A stretch of 64,000 bases of DNA. It comes from Dermatemys mawii (taxonomy: Eukaryota > Chordata > Testudines > Dermatemydidae). Made by a program: the position numbers and the translations under genes. Positions 32,527-43,027 of the stretch are shown here, piece after piece. Within the stretch, counting starts at the first letter, position 1, and every line of letters starts with the position of its first letter. The notes below the pieces were generated by a model. That model made no database searches. It was not told the DNA's origin and saw only the letters and a list, made by a program, of their open reading frames with translations. The stretch lies in contig ML677385.1 in NCBI GenBank assembly GCA_007922305.1, positions 6,350,336 through 6,414,335 of the forward strand. The letters run 5' to 3'.

Positions 32527-33125
32527 GGGGTGAAATTCTGGCCTCATTGGATATGTCTATTCTGCAATTAAAAATCTGCAATTGGCCTGTGCCAGCTGAC
32601 TCAGGCTTGCAAGACTTGGGCTAAGGAGCTGTTTAACTGTGGTGTAGATGTTCCGGTCAGGCCGCAGCCCAAGCTTTGGGACTCCCTCACCTTGCGGGGT
32701 CCTACAGCCTGCAATTAAACAGCCCCTTAGCCCAAACCCCGCATGTTTGAGTCATGGATGCAGGGCTGGCCTTACCATGAGGTGAACTGTGAGGCAGCCG
32801 CCTCAGTTGCCAGACTGTGGGAGGGGGCAGGCGTCACTAGGACCCAGAGTGTAGAAAGTTGTGTCTGCCACTGGTTCATATGTATTCCCTCTGCTCTACA
32901 TGCACAGAGATGGTAGAGCGCTGTGCTGGAGGAAGGAGGGCACAAGAGACCTTTCAAAGTTTTGGCCTAAGTGAGGGGATATAGGGGAGTCATTTGAGCT
33001 CCCTGGTCAGGAGCCAAAACGTTGTGGTTCGGCCCTGCATGACTGTGTCATTGAAGTGCAGACATACCCACTGACTTTACTTAGAATTTTGCCACTGACT
33101 ACAGTGTGGCCAAAATTTCATGCTC
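32527..33125. mobile_element. Three-level nest: hairpin MITE, fold-back element, hAT
   Basis: The outer level is the GGGGTGAAATTCTGGCC hairpin MITE, whose other half (GTGTGGCCAAAATTTCA) resumes at about 33072. It is split by a fold-back element with ends GGATATGTCTATTCTGC (about 32548) and GTGCAGACATACCC (about 33057-33070). That is split in turn by the hAT at 32761-33037. Each inner element interrupts a sequence that reads through when the insert is set aside. Confidence 0.75.
32753..33045. mobile_element. hAT non-autonomous element (277 bp), innermost of the nest
   Basis: The element is 32761-33037. It starts CAGGGCTGGCCTTACCATGA and ends GTTCGGCCCTG, with CAGGGC(T/C) ends inverted. Flanks CATGGATG (32753-32760) and CATGACTG (33038-33045) match at 6 of 8 positions. 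Non-coding. Confidence 0.8.
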
Positions 33126-34790
33126 TGGGATTTTTAAAGTGTCAGTAACATGTTTATAACAAACATTGGATTGAGTTTTCCTGTTGCCTTATATTGATTT
33201 TATTTATTTATTAACAGCTGTAATATTGCTACTGTTGGAAATTGAGGAAAGAAGAAAAACAAATAATTTTGTCCCTGCCCTGGCAGTAAAATAAAAGCTT
33301 TTGGCAATCATGGAAACTAGCAGAACCTTAGGGTCATTCATTATAGGGCCAGGTTCTGATACCCTTATTTATGATGACTGATGCCTCTTTTCACAAATAG
33401 ATCTTTGAACCCAATGGGGCCATTCATGGAGTAAGGTCATACTCGATTTGTGTATGTGTATTATAATCTGGTCCATAATTAGGGTCACATCAAGAACCAA
33501 ATATAAGACTGAACCATTTTTTATAGCAGGGCATTCTCTCCCACATAATGATATGACTGAAAAGATCATACATTTGTCTGCCACTTTAAGACGTCTAAAG
33601 TGTTTTATTTTACTTCAATACTCTTATGAGCTGCTACATGTGTGCACTCCAAATAAAATATAAGACAATGTTGGCAAGCATTCCTTTGGTGTGTTGCACA
33701 TTATAGTGAACTCATTCTTGAGCCAACCACACTCCCTGCACATCATTTTCATGCATGGATATTAATTTATGTGTTCACTTGAATACAAACTCTCTCCTGT
33801 CTCTGTAAGTTATAGAAGCAATCAGCCAAGGAAGATCAGAAAACCCTAAAGTCAATTCTGGTGTCATAATTTTGTACTCTAACCTGAGATGCCAAATGGT
33901 GGCTCTTTTAGATGAGAAGTGGGGGTGTGAAAACACTCCCCTCTTCAGAATGGCAGACTTCATTTCTCTATAGAATATATTTATGTTTTGAAATAAGAAG
34001 TGGCTGAAGAACGTAGGGGATTTAAGTCTCTTGGGAGGGCTATAGCAGCCCTCATTTACCTCCAAATGAAAGAGAGCACCTGAAGCTTTCAGGCAGGGAT
34101 TCCTCTCACTCACACGGTGTCTTGTACAGTGCCTAGCACAATGAGGAACCCCATTATCAGTTGAGGCTTCTGGGCACTACTGTAGTACAACTAAATAATG
34201 AGGTTGAGTAATTCTCTTCATCTGCCCCACCTCAATCCTGTAAATTGCTCTACCCGATGAATGTGAAAAAACACTTTATAGATGTTTTGGGGGCCCTGAT
34301 TTCACAGCAGTTGTTCATTGGCTAAACTTGGCTACTGCTTGAACAGCTTAGTCCTCTCTCCTGAGCAGCTTTTATACTACCCACTTTTGGTACCTTGACT
34401 GAAGGTATCTTTTGATGCTTTTCCCAAGGAAAAACACAACTCTCTAGGAAGAGAGAGAGCAGTAAGTATTACCCGGGTGACAGTTAGTATGAATCTTTTT
34501 ACAGACCATGTAAAACAACATGCAATGCAACCACTGCCCATTTAATTTGATTTGTATAGCCATGTGGTAAGGTCAACCAACGCAGCACCCCCATGTGGCC
34601 TACAAGGACATCACTCACCCTACCTCAGTTTCCCCAGGGATCTTTAAGGAGACAGAGATTAACCCTCCTTGCCTGAGGGCTTTGAGCTATAGGCCTATCT
34701 TCCTTTTACGGAGGTTGTGGGCAGGCAGCCATCTCTGTCAGTATCCTCAGGCAGGCCACTGACAAGCTTAAACAATAATGTTAAAGGAAA
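33126..34790. repeat. Non-coding; two SINE-like fragments
   Basis: 33180-33300 has TTTATTTATTAACAGCTG and TTTGTCCCTGCCC blocks. 34121-34200 has CTTGTACAGTGCCTAGCACA, GGCTTCTGGGCACTAC and GTAGTACAACTAAATAATG, the best-preserved copy of that repeat here. Between and after them I see no gene. The minus frame at 33775-34113 has no domain. Confidence 0.5.
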
Positions 34791-34961
34791 CATAAAATAA
34801 ACTTCTATGCATTCTATGCATCTGATGAAGTGGGCTATAGCCCACGAAAGCTTATGCTCAAATAAACTGGTTAGTCTCTAAGGTGCTACAAAGTCTTCCT
34901 CATCTTATTTACGGATACGGACTAACACGGCTGCTAATCTTAAACATGTCATAAAATAAAC
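34791..34961 (+). mobile_element. Penelope-like(?) short retroelement copy with perfect 12-bp duplication
   Basis: The inserted unit is 34803-34949 (147 bp). It is flanked by CATAAAATAAAC on both sides (34791-34802 and 34950-34961), an exact 12-bp target duplication. It begins with TTCTATGCAT repeats and ends GGATACGGACTAACACGG, CTGCTAATCT. This unit is abundant in turtles as I recall. A second, shorter copy is at 52645-52690. I assign it tentatively to Penelope-like retroelements because of the hammerhead-like core; the family call is inference. Confidence 0.7.
34822..34859 (+). ncRNA. Hammerhead-ribozyme-like core
   Basis: CTGATGA (34822-34828) is followed by one extra A, then a perfect 16-base palindrome GTGGGCTATAGCCCAC (34830-34845) able to form stem II, then GAAA (34846-34849). 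Next a 2-bp stem with a TTAT loop (GC..GC, 34850-34857) and TC (34858-34859) sit where stem III and the NUH cleavage site belong. These are the conserved hammerhead elements in the right order. Against it: the extra A between CTGATGA and stem II is non-canonical, and stem I pairing is weak. Confidence 0.4.
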
Positions 34962-35869
34962 GGGTCTTTCAGCCTGCTGGGCCACCCTTCCACTCATGCT
35001 GATTTCCTCCCATGCTTGCTCCTTCGTCCCTTGGCCATCTCCACAGCCTGCCTCAAGAGCCTGTTACACTCCCAGGAGACAGTGACAGAAACACCCTCTT
35101 CCTTCCCCCCCGCCCAAGGCTTCCAGACTTTTAGGGAAATCACTCATCTTCTTTCCAGCTACACCTAATAACTGAGCTAAGTCAGGCCAGGCTGAGCCTA
35201 GCTCCCCGCACCCACCTGTGACAAGTGGGCAACAAAAACAAAACAAAAAAAATTGTGGGGAGGGGTGCAGAAAGGGAAGGAAGTGTCTTCTGGGATTATT
35301 CCCATTTCACTTCAAGCCCTGGCTGGTTGCTCTCAAGAGACACGTTTCTCCTTGCTCTGGGTTGATCACACTTTGTCCACTGCAAACTTTCATCCTGCCA
35401 GCCCAAGGAGCTAGGCACACATACACAAAGGTATTTAGGTTCCTCATTTCCAGCATAAACACCTTTGTGGGTCTAGACCCTTGTAACTAACTTGGATTCC
35501 CAAACTTGAATGTGTAAGCCTCTCTGACTGTTTGCTGGGCTGGTGCTATGTAGTAGTTTTAGCCCCAGCATCCCAACTGCACTATTTATTAGTTCAGAGT
35601 CACTATATTACTTTGCTATAATCAAATCATTCTGGATGATACAATGTTACCCCACTAAAGAAACTGGTTTATTTACATAGAGCTTGTGTGGAATAAACAG
35701 GGGATAGGACATACCGATAGATCTTTAACATAAGCCAAATTTCCTAACAATCAGTTCATGGGGGAACATCTTGGACTTTAGACAGATTAGCCACATTAAT
35801 ACATTCTACTCAAGAGATGCCAAATTCAATAACAGCAGAGGGATTTATTTTAAGTAAAACAATACTAAA
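34962..35869. other. Non-coding, no feature recognised
   Basis: No gene is seen. An A-rich AACAAAAACAAAACAAAAAA tract lies at 35230-35250 and could be the tail of an unidentified retroelement. Frames at 35064-35490 have no domains. Confidence 0.4.
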
Positions 35870-37700
35870 TTGTGGCTCTCCAGGGTAGTGAGAGGCATGT
35901 TGGTGCACTAAGTTTCTTTGAATAACACAAACTATTAAGTGCTTATGAAGCGTTAACTAAAAAAACAATGGAGATGAAATTCCTGTGAAAAGATGATGTA
36001 CTATACCTATGTGTTTTATAGCACTGGGTAAGTAGTTTAATGTCTCTCAGCCAATATCAAATCTGTGTTTGCAAATCTTGGTATATTGGGCTCCCTAGTG
36101 TTCCATGTAATAAAATGGTATGGCTAAAGGGCATATCCTTATATTAACTATTCTTTCTAAATTTGAAGGGCCAGCCATTATAAAAATATTTATTCTAATT
36201 AACAGCTGAAATTCTCATGTTGTCCTAGTTTGCAGCAGTTGTCTGCAGTTCTAATTGTTCACAGGCTGTGACTCATGATCTGTACATGGCCAGTTTTTCA
36301 ACAACTTGGAAGAGGAGGTGAGCAAAGAGGTGGGGCTTTGCTTGTCCTACTAATCAGATGCCATTGCTAGTGATGCTAATCACCTATTCACTTAAATTCA
36401 TTTGGTAAAAAAATACTAAATATAGGCTCTGTAGGCAGAGGCAGGTGAGCCATGGAAAGACCACATAGCAGCGGATGTAGTGCAACATAGCGTGTTTGTT
36501 TTCACATTGCATGCCACAATGTTATCGACACACTTTTTATTACACTATTCTGCCTTTAAAATTTGTTCAGTTTGTTTGACTTCTAAGATGCATGAACACA
36601 TGGGCTTCTGGAGCTCTATCTGAATCTATGCCCAGGAGGAGAAAGGATTCTTTAACATTTAATACCGTGAGGTAGCTTATTGGCAGAGCAAACCAAACTG
36701 CTGACAGGAGGACCTAGGATTGTGAAGTGGATTCAGGATCCTGGGCTCTGGGCCAAACAGGTGATACACTGGACACTTGGTTAAAGGAAAACAGTCTGCC
36801 CCCTGGTAACAACACTTCTGTTTGACTTTTCTATGAAGTTAAAACAATGAAGGTTCTGTAAATAACCACTCTGTAAATGTCCACCCAGAGGCAGGCTAAA
36901 ACATTCTACCTTGCAAAATGGAGGAATCAGTCATTCAGTAAAAGAAAAAAATGACAAACTTGCACTTTTAGTCTCTACCCCCAAAAATGAAAACACACAA
37001 ACAAGACTAGTTTGAATTATTTTGTCCAGCAGCACCTTTAATAATCAAGAGTCCAAACATTCCCTTGTTATCCTTCCATCTTCTTCTCAACCTTCCCTTT
37101 ATATTGTGTTTTGCTCTGTTGAAATTTTCCCTTCCTCCTTCCCACTAGTCATGGAACACCAATCTGATCATTCACATTAAGCTGCAGTGGTGGCATCCTT
37201 AATATGCTAATGCTGCCCTACTTTGTCGAGTGCCATATTTATTTTTACATGATGCATGTACCCTCTGGCTTAATGCACAGGGTCGATGTTCAAAGAGCAG
37301 AGCTGGTTGTGAAAACAGTAAGATAACCTCCTCTTTTTTTTGTCTTTTAGGCTTTATTAAGCTCCCAACATTTCATCTCCAATACATCTAGAACACCTTT
37401 AGCAGTCCTGGCATGAAGCTACAGCACAGGGACACTGAATCTTCAGTCTAAAGAATACCGGCTGGTGTGACCCCTGCATGTCTGATGACTATGTTGCGGA
37501 GGGAGCTGCAGTTTTATGACATTAAATATTAACAGCTGGATATTAATAATGAAGGCTGACAGCTCCTTTCCCAGTTTCTGAGGTTCTCTTTCTCCCAGCG
37601 TGCAAGTCCACGAGGACTTGCGCTTTTTCATTGCCTAAGCAATATGGTCAAGGGCCCCTGATCTTTAAGGTCACAGAAGGTAAGAAAAATAACACTGTGG
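35870..37700. other. Possible cluster of conserved non-coding elements
   Basis: This 1.8 kb has no recognisable repeat, in contrast to most of the window, and is AT-rich and complex. Words include ATTCTAATTAACAGCTGAAA (36191), TTAATATGCTAATGC (an octamer/homeodomain-type site near 37199) and ATTAAATATTAACAGCTGG (37520s). A polypyrimidine tract ending in TTTTAG at about 37351, followed by GCTTTATTAAGC, resembles a splice acceptor, but no open exon follows convincingly. The call is inference from texture. Confidence 0.3.
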
Positions 37701-39620
37701 TGTCATCAATGTGAATGAGAGTCATCTCCCTTTGACTGGTCCTGTACTGCAACAGCCTCTGGCTGCTTCTCTCTTTAGCCTTGTCAGGTAATGTTGATTG
37801 GAAAGCAACTTACAGTTAAAGGCGGAGAAAATGTACAACACTATTAAAAAGCATGGCACCAAGAAATCTAAAAGCAGATCCTCGTGCATACTTTCAAGAT
37901 GGAGAAGAATATGATATTTAATATGATATACCCTCTATGTAACTGTGAAAATAATATACATTTTAAAAATCCTCCCCCCAAATTACATCTTTGCTGTTTC
38001 TCTCCCTTTTTCTTTCCCCTCCTTTTAATCAGTTGTTGCTGTTCGCTAGCATAGGATCATAGCTGAAATGCTGCCTCAGTCTGTACCTATATCAGTCTTG
38101 TTCCTTAGATAATTTACAAGAGACGTTAATGCATAAGGCAGACTATCCCCTCCTACCAGCAGCTTCACCGCAGCTGAATAAGTCATGTCTGTGGCTCAGA
38201 TCAGGTGGCCTGAGGACAAAAGAACACAAGTCCTGTCCTGAACTCATGACCCTCAGTCCTGCTTGGAAACATGCTAAATGTTGCTGAAAAGTAATCTCAG
38301 AGGAATTAAAACATGGCTTTATTTGAATGAAAAAAAGTGCTAGAAATACAGTAGACACCGATAAATCACAGGCTACTTTATATTACTAGTGCAACTCTCT
38401 CTTATTTTTTCCACATTAGACCTTTCCCCAAATTACATATCCCCAGTTGTGCATTCTTTTTATTGCATGACAAACTGAGGTACTGGTTATTATTTATACG
38501 TGCACTTTAATATTGTCTAAGTTAGATAATTGAGCTTTGGACATATAAGTGTGCTCTTTGCAGAAATTACTTATTTGTTTCAGTACTCTTTCCTTCTTCT
38601 CTCTCTGCAAAAGTTGATATCTAACCTTGTTTGCTAGACAGCGAAGCCCCTTTTATCCAAACTGCTTTAATCCAAAGTGCTTTCTAAGTCAAATCTAGTC
38701 TGTATTTCCTCCTGTGACCCACGTTTCTAATAACGTTCTCAATTTTCCCCACCTATTTATGGAAATTATTTTTAATGCCCTCCAAACACTGAAGATAAAC
38801 AGGGTCATCCTGCTGTTGGTGGAGTTGCTCTGGCTTTATGGCAGTGTAGCTGAGAGCAGAGTATGGGAGTGGAGATGAGTCGGGAGAGGAGCTTTGGGTG
38901 GAGCTAAGTAGAACCCTGAGTTGATGTTACTGGGCATTGTGGCATGAGACATAGGGAAGAGTGAGGAAGGAGGTCTGAGAGGGGAGTAGCATTAGAACTT
39001 GGCCGTGGCCCTTTCAGCTTTTTAAAACTTGTTGCGGCAAATATTGTTTCTCTTTTCCATGAGTCACTAAGGTCTGCTCTCCAATAAAAATGTTACCATG
39101 TGATTTATTCTTGTCTACACTTAAAGCAGTTAACATAATTTCTGATAACCATTTTCAGACACAGTCACATTTTGCAGTCTAGACCAGTCCTACAGATTTT
39201 TGTTGTTGTTGTTAAAATTTCCCATCTGGGCAGTTTTAACTTGTTCTGAACAGGATAGACAATACAATGCTTAAACAGCGGTGGCCTGTTTACACCATCC
39301 GTGCAGCTCCACCAGTATTAGCAATGGCGGAAAATGAAAGAAAGAGTGTCTGTTGTAGATGAGGCTTGCTGTCTGAGCAGGCAGGGCTCCCGAGTGCAGA
39401 GTGGATAGAATGCTGATCTGGGCGCTTTCCCAGAAGCCTGCCAGAGCCTTTCACACCAATGGACAGAGAAGGATGTATTAGCATTGGTAGCCACTTTTTG
39501 CCTATTATTGGAAATGTTAATGGCACTAATAAACACACACACAATAAATAATAAGGGACCTGACTTTTTCAGCTGGTTGGCACCAACTCTGGAAGCATCA
39601 TGAAAGGAAGCAGAGAAAAA
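37701..39620. other. Non-coding, no feature recognised
   Basis: No gene or delimitable repeat is seen, except a (TTG)n run near 39200 and a CACACACACA run near 39533. Confidence 0.4.
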
Positions 39621-39968
39621 GCCTAGATCAGGAGTGCCGAACATATTAGGAGGTGAGGGTCAAATTACACCTTCAGTTACAATCTGTGGGCTGGAAGTAA
39701 AAAGTTTGCTGTGGAGGGGCATATTTTGTGGTTCTGGCTGACTGCAGATTATGCCTCTTGAGTTAGGCAAGCAAACTCTCCCCCCGCCCTCCTCCTCCAA
39801 CCACACACTTACCTGTAAGTAGAAGGAGGCTGTGTTCCTTGATGGAGGCAGCAGGAGGCAGCTGAATGCTGTTCCCTGGAGGAGACATGGCAGAAAAACA
39901 AGATGGCTGATCCTGGAAGTCAGGAGTTGTGGGGCTTAGTTCACAGCTGCACCAGGAGCCACAGGAGG

Positions 39969-40586
39969 GTGGGGAGCAGAGGTGAAAGTAAGCCGGTACG
40001 CCCCCGTACGGCATATCGGCAAGAGCAGGTGTGCAGTACCAGGGCGGATCGACTTCCCCAGGCGCAATTTAAAGCAGCAGCTGGAGCCCCAGGCCCTTTA
40101 AATTGCTCCCAAACCCCCTGCTGTGAGAGCCCTGGGGAGGCTGTGGCGGGGACTACGGTGGCAGGGCCTGGGGCGGTAGCAGCGGCCCAGCACTGGGCCC
40201 TTTAAATAGCTGCAGGAGCCCCATCGCAGCCTCCGCAGGGCTCCGGCAGCAGGCCTCCTCAGGGACAGGAGCCCTGTTGCCGGAACCCAAGGGAAGTGGT
40301 GGCAGGGCTCCGGTAGCTATTTAAAGAGTCTGGGACTGGGCCGCCGCTACCGCCCCGGGCCCTTTAAACTGCCGCTGGAGCCCCCGGGGGCAGGGGAATG
40401 TTTGGGCTGAGGAAGGGAGTGGGGGTGAGGACCCTTACCAGTATGGGGGCTGGGCTGGGGCAGGCTCTGAACCCCCAGCCCTGCCCCTTCCACCCCAGGC
40501 CCCACCGCTTCCGGGGGCCAGAGCTGATCCTAGCCCAGCCCTTGTACTGGTAAGACACTTCAGACACTTTCATCCCTGGTGGGGAG
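39969..40586. mobile_element. hAT non-autonomous element (602 bp), perfect 8-bp duplication, nested
   Basis: The element is 39977-40578. It starts CAGAGGTGAAAGTAAGCCGG and ends CACTTTCATCCCTG, with CAG.G(A/G)TGAAAGT ends inverted. GTGGGGAG is duplicated exactly at 39969-39976 and 40579-40586. The interior is GC-rich with repeated CTTTAAAT and GGAGCCC words and inverted CGGTAGC/GCTACCG blocks. Frames here (for example 39903-40205) are not real genes. Confidence 0.9.
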
Positions 40587-40866
40587 CAAGGAGGAGTGGG
40601 GGAGAAGCAGGGTAAGAAAGAGAGTCTCCAGTTTACTCCTTCCTAACCTGAAGCAGCAGCAAGGTTCAGGAGGAGGGGAGCGCCACGGACTCCTCTTCTC
40701 CACCCCTGCTCCAAGAGAAGCAGCAGCAGCTTGAGGGAGAACCTAAGTAGATTTTGTCTCTGGTCTGTGATGCAGGATTGGCCAGAAGGGAGAGTGATCC
40801 TCTTCTCCTTGGTCCTGAGGGGCTCAGTAAGGGAGGGGCTGCTGCTCTGGGGCAGGAAGCACATCG

Positions 40867-41090
40867 AGCTGGAGCAGGGGTTCTGAAACTTTCACAGTGG
40901 TGACTCCTTTCATACAGCAAGCCTCTGAGTGTGACTCTTCTTATAAATTAAAACCACTTTCACCCTATTATAAATGGTGGAGGTGAAGCGGGGTTTGGGG
41001 TGGAGGCTGAGAGCTTGTGACATCCCATGTAATAACCTCATGACCCCCTGAGGGGTCATGCCCCCCAGTTTGACAACCCTTGAGCTGAAG
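40867..41090. mobile_element. hAT non-autonomous element (208 bp), nested
   Basis: The element is 40875-41082. It starts CAGGGGTTCTGAAACTTTCA and ends AGTTTGACAACCCTTG, which is inverted. Flanks AGCTGGAG (40867-40874) and AGCTGAAG (41083-41090) match at 7 of 8. Interior GTAATAACCTCATGACCCCC is typical of this subfamily. Non-coding. Confidence 0.88.
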
Positions 41091-41306
41091 ACTAGAGATA
41101 AGGAGGAGTGTGCTTGATTGCCTGTGACTGATCAGGTATAACCTTCTTCCTCAACTACTCATCCTCTTCAGTAAGTGTCTACTTGAGCTCCAGTTCTCTC
41201 CTAGCTCCTGCGGAGCAAGCCGCGAGCCAGCTGCATTGATGTACGCAGAGTGAGCTGCAGGGTGGATGTGACCTGTGTGCCTCTGTTTAACGTCTCTGGT
41301 CTAAAA

Positions 41307-42212
41307 TGATGAGGGAAGAAGGCTCAGTATCTTGTCCATTAGACAAGCATTAGAACAGGTAATGTCAAAGTTTTGTAATTTTTTTTTCTGTTCTGTCTAA
41401 AGATAGTTTAAGCCCCCTTCCTTCCTCTCCCTTCCCCTCCAGAAATGAGGGAGAATTTAGCATAAAACATTTATCACAAAACCAAGACCGCTCTCATATA
41501 GTCTTGCTACAGACATTCCTCTCAATCTGCCAAGACCCAGCTGTGGGACGGGGACTCAGACTGCAGGACACAACTATATGATCCCTAGAGGGAGCTTAAA
41601 ATGATGCACAGCTCTTTCTTTAAGCATTGATGCCGTATTCTATAACCTCAGATCCTGCAGGTTTGATGTAAATAATTTACAGTACTAAACATGGGATAAG
41701 CACTACATTTGCATGGGACAGAGGTAGATTTGGATGAAGGAAGAGCTGTTCATCTGGAAAAAGATGATGAGGGCAACGTCCTCAGTCTTTGTTGGGGACG
41801 GACCGTGTAAAGAGGGGGCCCAGGGAGAGGCTTGCAGCCAGCATTAATTGTTCACTCGCTTCAGCTGTTACTTTTACAATAACGTTGCTCTCTTAGCAGA
41901 AAGTACCTCTTCTCCTAGTCTCATGAATTGACCCCATCTGCTGCTGGGAGGGAAGTGGATGGGGTTTGTACATGGGAGAAGGGAATGAATCTACACTGAA
42001 GGCATGGGGGGAAATCTTAGCTGCCTTCTACTCTTTCGGCTGCCTGTTCTTATGAGTCACTTTGCAGGGGAGATTCAGGCCCCATTGGCATAAAAGCTGG
42101 TCAGGGTCAATGGGCTAAAACTGAGGCAAAGGGAGCAGCTACCAAAACCTAACCAACCAACACCCCCCCAGCGAGTCCACTTCGTTGGCTGGTACACTAA
42201 CGTTTTAATAAA
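41307..42212. other. Non-coding, no feature recognised
   Basis: No gene or repeat boundary is seen. Confidence 0.45.
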
Positions 42213-42454
42213 ATAACTAGCAGGGGCGGCTCTAAGGCTTTGCCGCCCCAAGCGTGGAAGTTCCACCCCATGACTGCGGATTTGGCGGCGTTTCTGCCGG
42301 AGGTCCACGGGTCCTGTGGTGGTCCTCCCACCAAAATGCAGCCAAAGACAGCCTGACTGCGGCCCTGATGGCGAAAGTCAGGCCGCCCCACGCAGCTTGC
42401 CACCCCAGGCACGTGCTTGGAGCACTGGTGCTTGGAACCGGCCCTGATAACTAG
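42213..42454. mobile_element. hAT element A, reverse orientation (226 bp), perfect 8-bp duplication
   Basis: The element is 42221-42446. It starts CAGGGGCGGCTCTAAGGC and ends GGAACCGGCCCTG. ATAACTAG is duplicated exactly at 42213-42220 and 42447-42454. Relative to 7820-8111 it is inverted: its start matches that copy's end and vice versa. It shares GCAGCTTGCCACCCCAGGC and GACAGCCTGACTGC blocks (reverse complement). It is internally shorter than the other copy. Confidence 0.92.
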
Positions 42455-43027
42455 ATCAGCAGTTCGTAAACTACGGGGCTGGCCTCCCAGGGCCGCACAG
42501 GAATGTGCCAAAGAAGGCACGAGCTGCGTGCTGCTTTTTTTTTTCAAGGGCTCTGGCTGTCAGCCTTGGATGGCGGGGGCTTGTGCAGAAGGGCCGTGCA
42601 CAGCTGGGAGGTGGGGATAAAGGAGCCAGCCAGAGCCCTTGACCCAAGACTGGTCTCTCCTTCACCTCTCACCCCCATTCCTCACCGGGATGCAGTCCGG
42701 GTTCAGGCTCTCCTTCCCTCCCCCCCAAATCTCTCACCTGGAGGCGTGGGGCTCCCGCTGTCAGCCCCAGGGTGGCAATGGGGCACTAAGTCTGCTGTGA
42801 AAAGAGATATTGACAAATATCTCTGTTCACATTGCACCCAACTCCTTCTGTGCTGCTGCTGGTGCAGCGCCGCCTTCAGAGCTGGGTGTCTGGCCAGCAG
42901 CCACTGCTCTTCGCTCTGCCTTCACAACTGGGTGGCGGTATATGTACTTGTGGGGAGGGGAGCATAAAAGACTACAGACACAATGAAGCGGGGGGATGAC
43001 ATAAGTTTGAGAATGAGTGAAGTAGAT
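42449..43027. mobile_element. hAT non-autonomous element (563 bp) adjacent to the previous one
   Basis: The element is 42457-43019. It starts CAGCAGTTCGTAAACTACGG and ends AAGTTTGAGAATGAGTG, resembling decayed CAGTGGTTCTCAAACTT hAT ends. Flanks AACTAGAT (42449-42456) and AAGTAGAT (43020-43027) match at 7 of 8. The left flank overlaps the right duplication of the neighbouring element by six bases. Frames inside (42503-42967) are low-complexity. Confidence 0.82.

Larger units (their letters stand above)
39621..41306. mobile_element. Outer hAT element with two hATs nested inside
   Basis: The outer element is 39629-41298. It starts CAGGAGTGCCGAACA and ends TGTTTAACGTCTCTG. All mismatches between the start and the inverted end are transitions, as expected of methylated CpG and general decay. 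Flanks GCCTAGAT (39621-39628) and GTCTAAAA (41299-41306) match at 5 of 8. Without its inserts it would be about 860 bp. No transposase coding is seen. Confidence 0.65.

Noticed and set aside
37330..37365. Splice-acceptor-like polypyrimidine tract ending TTTTAG
   Set aside because: No open exon with a matching donor follows. Kept only as a note within the possible conserved block.
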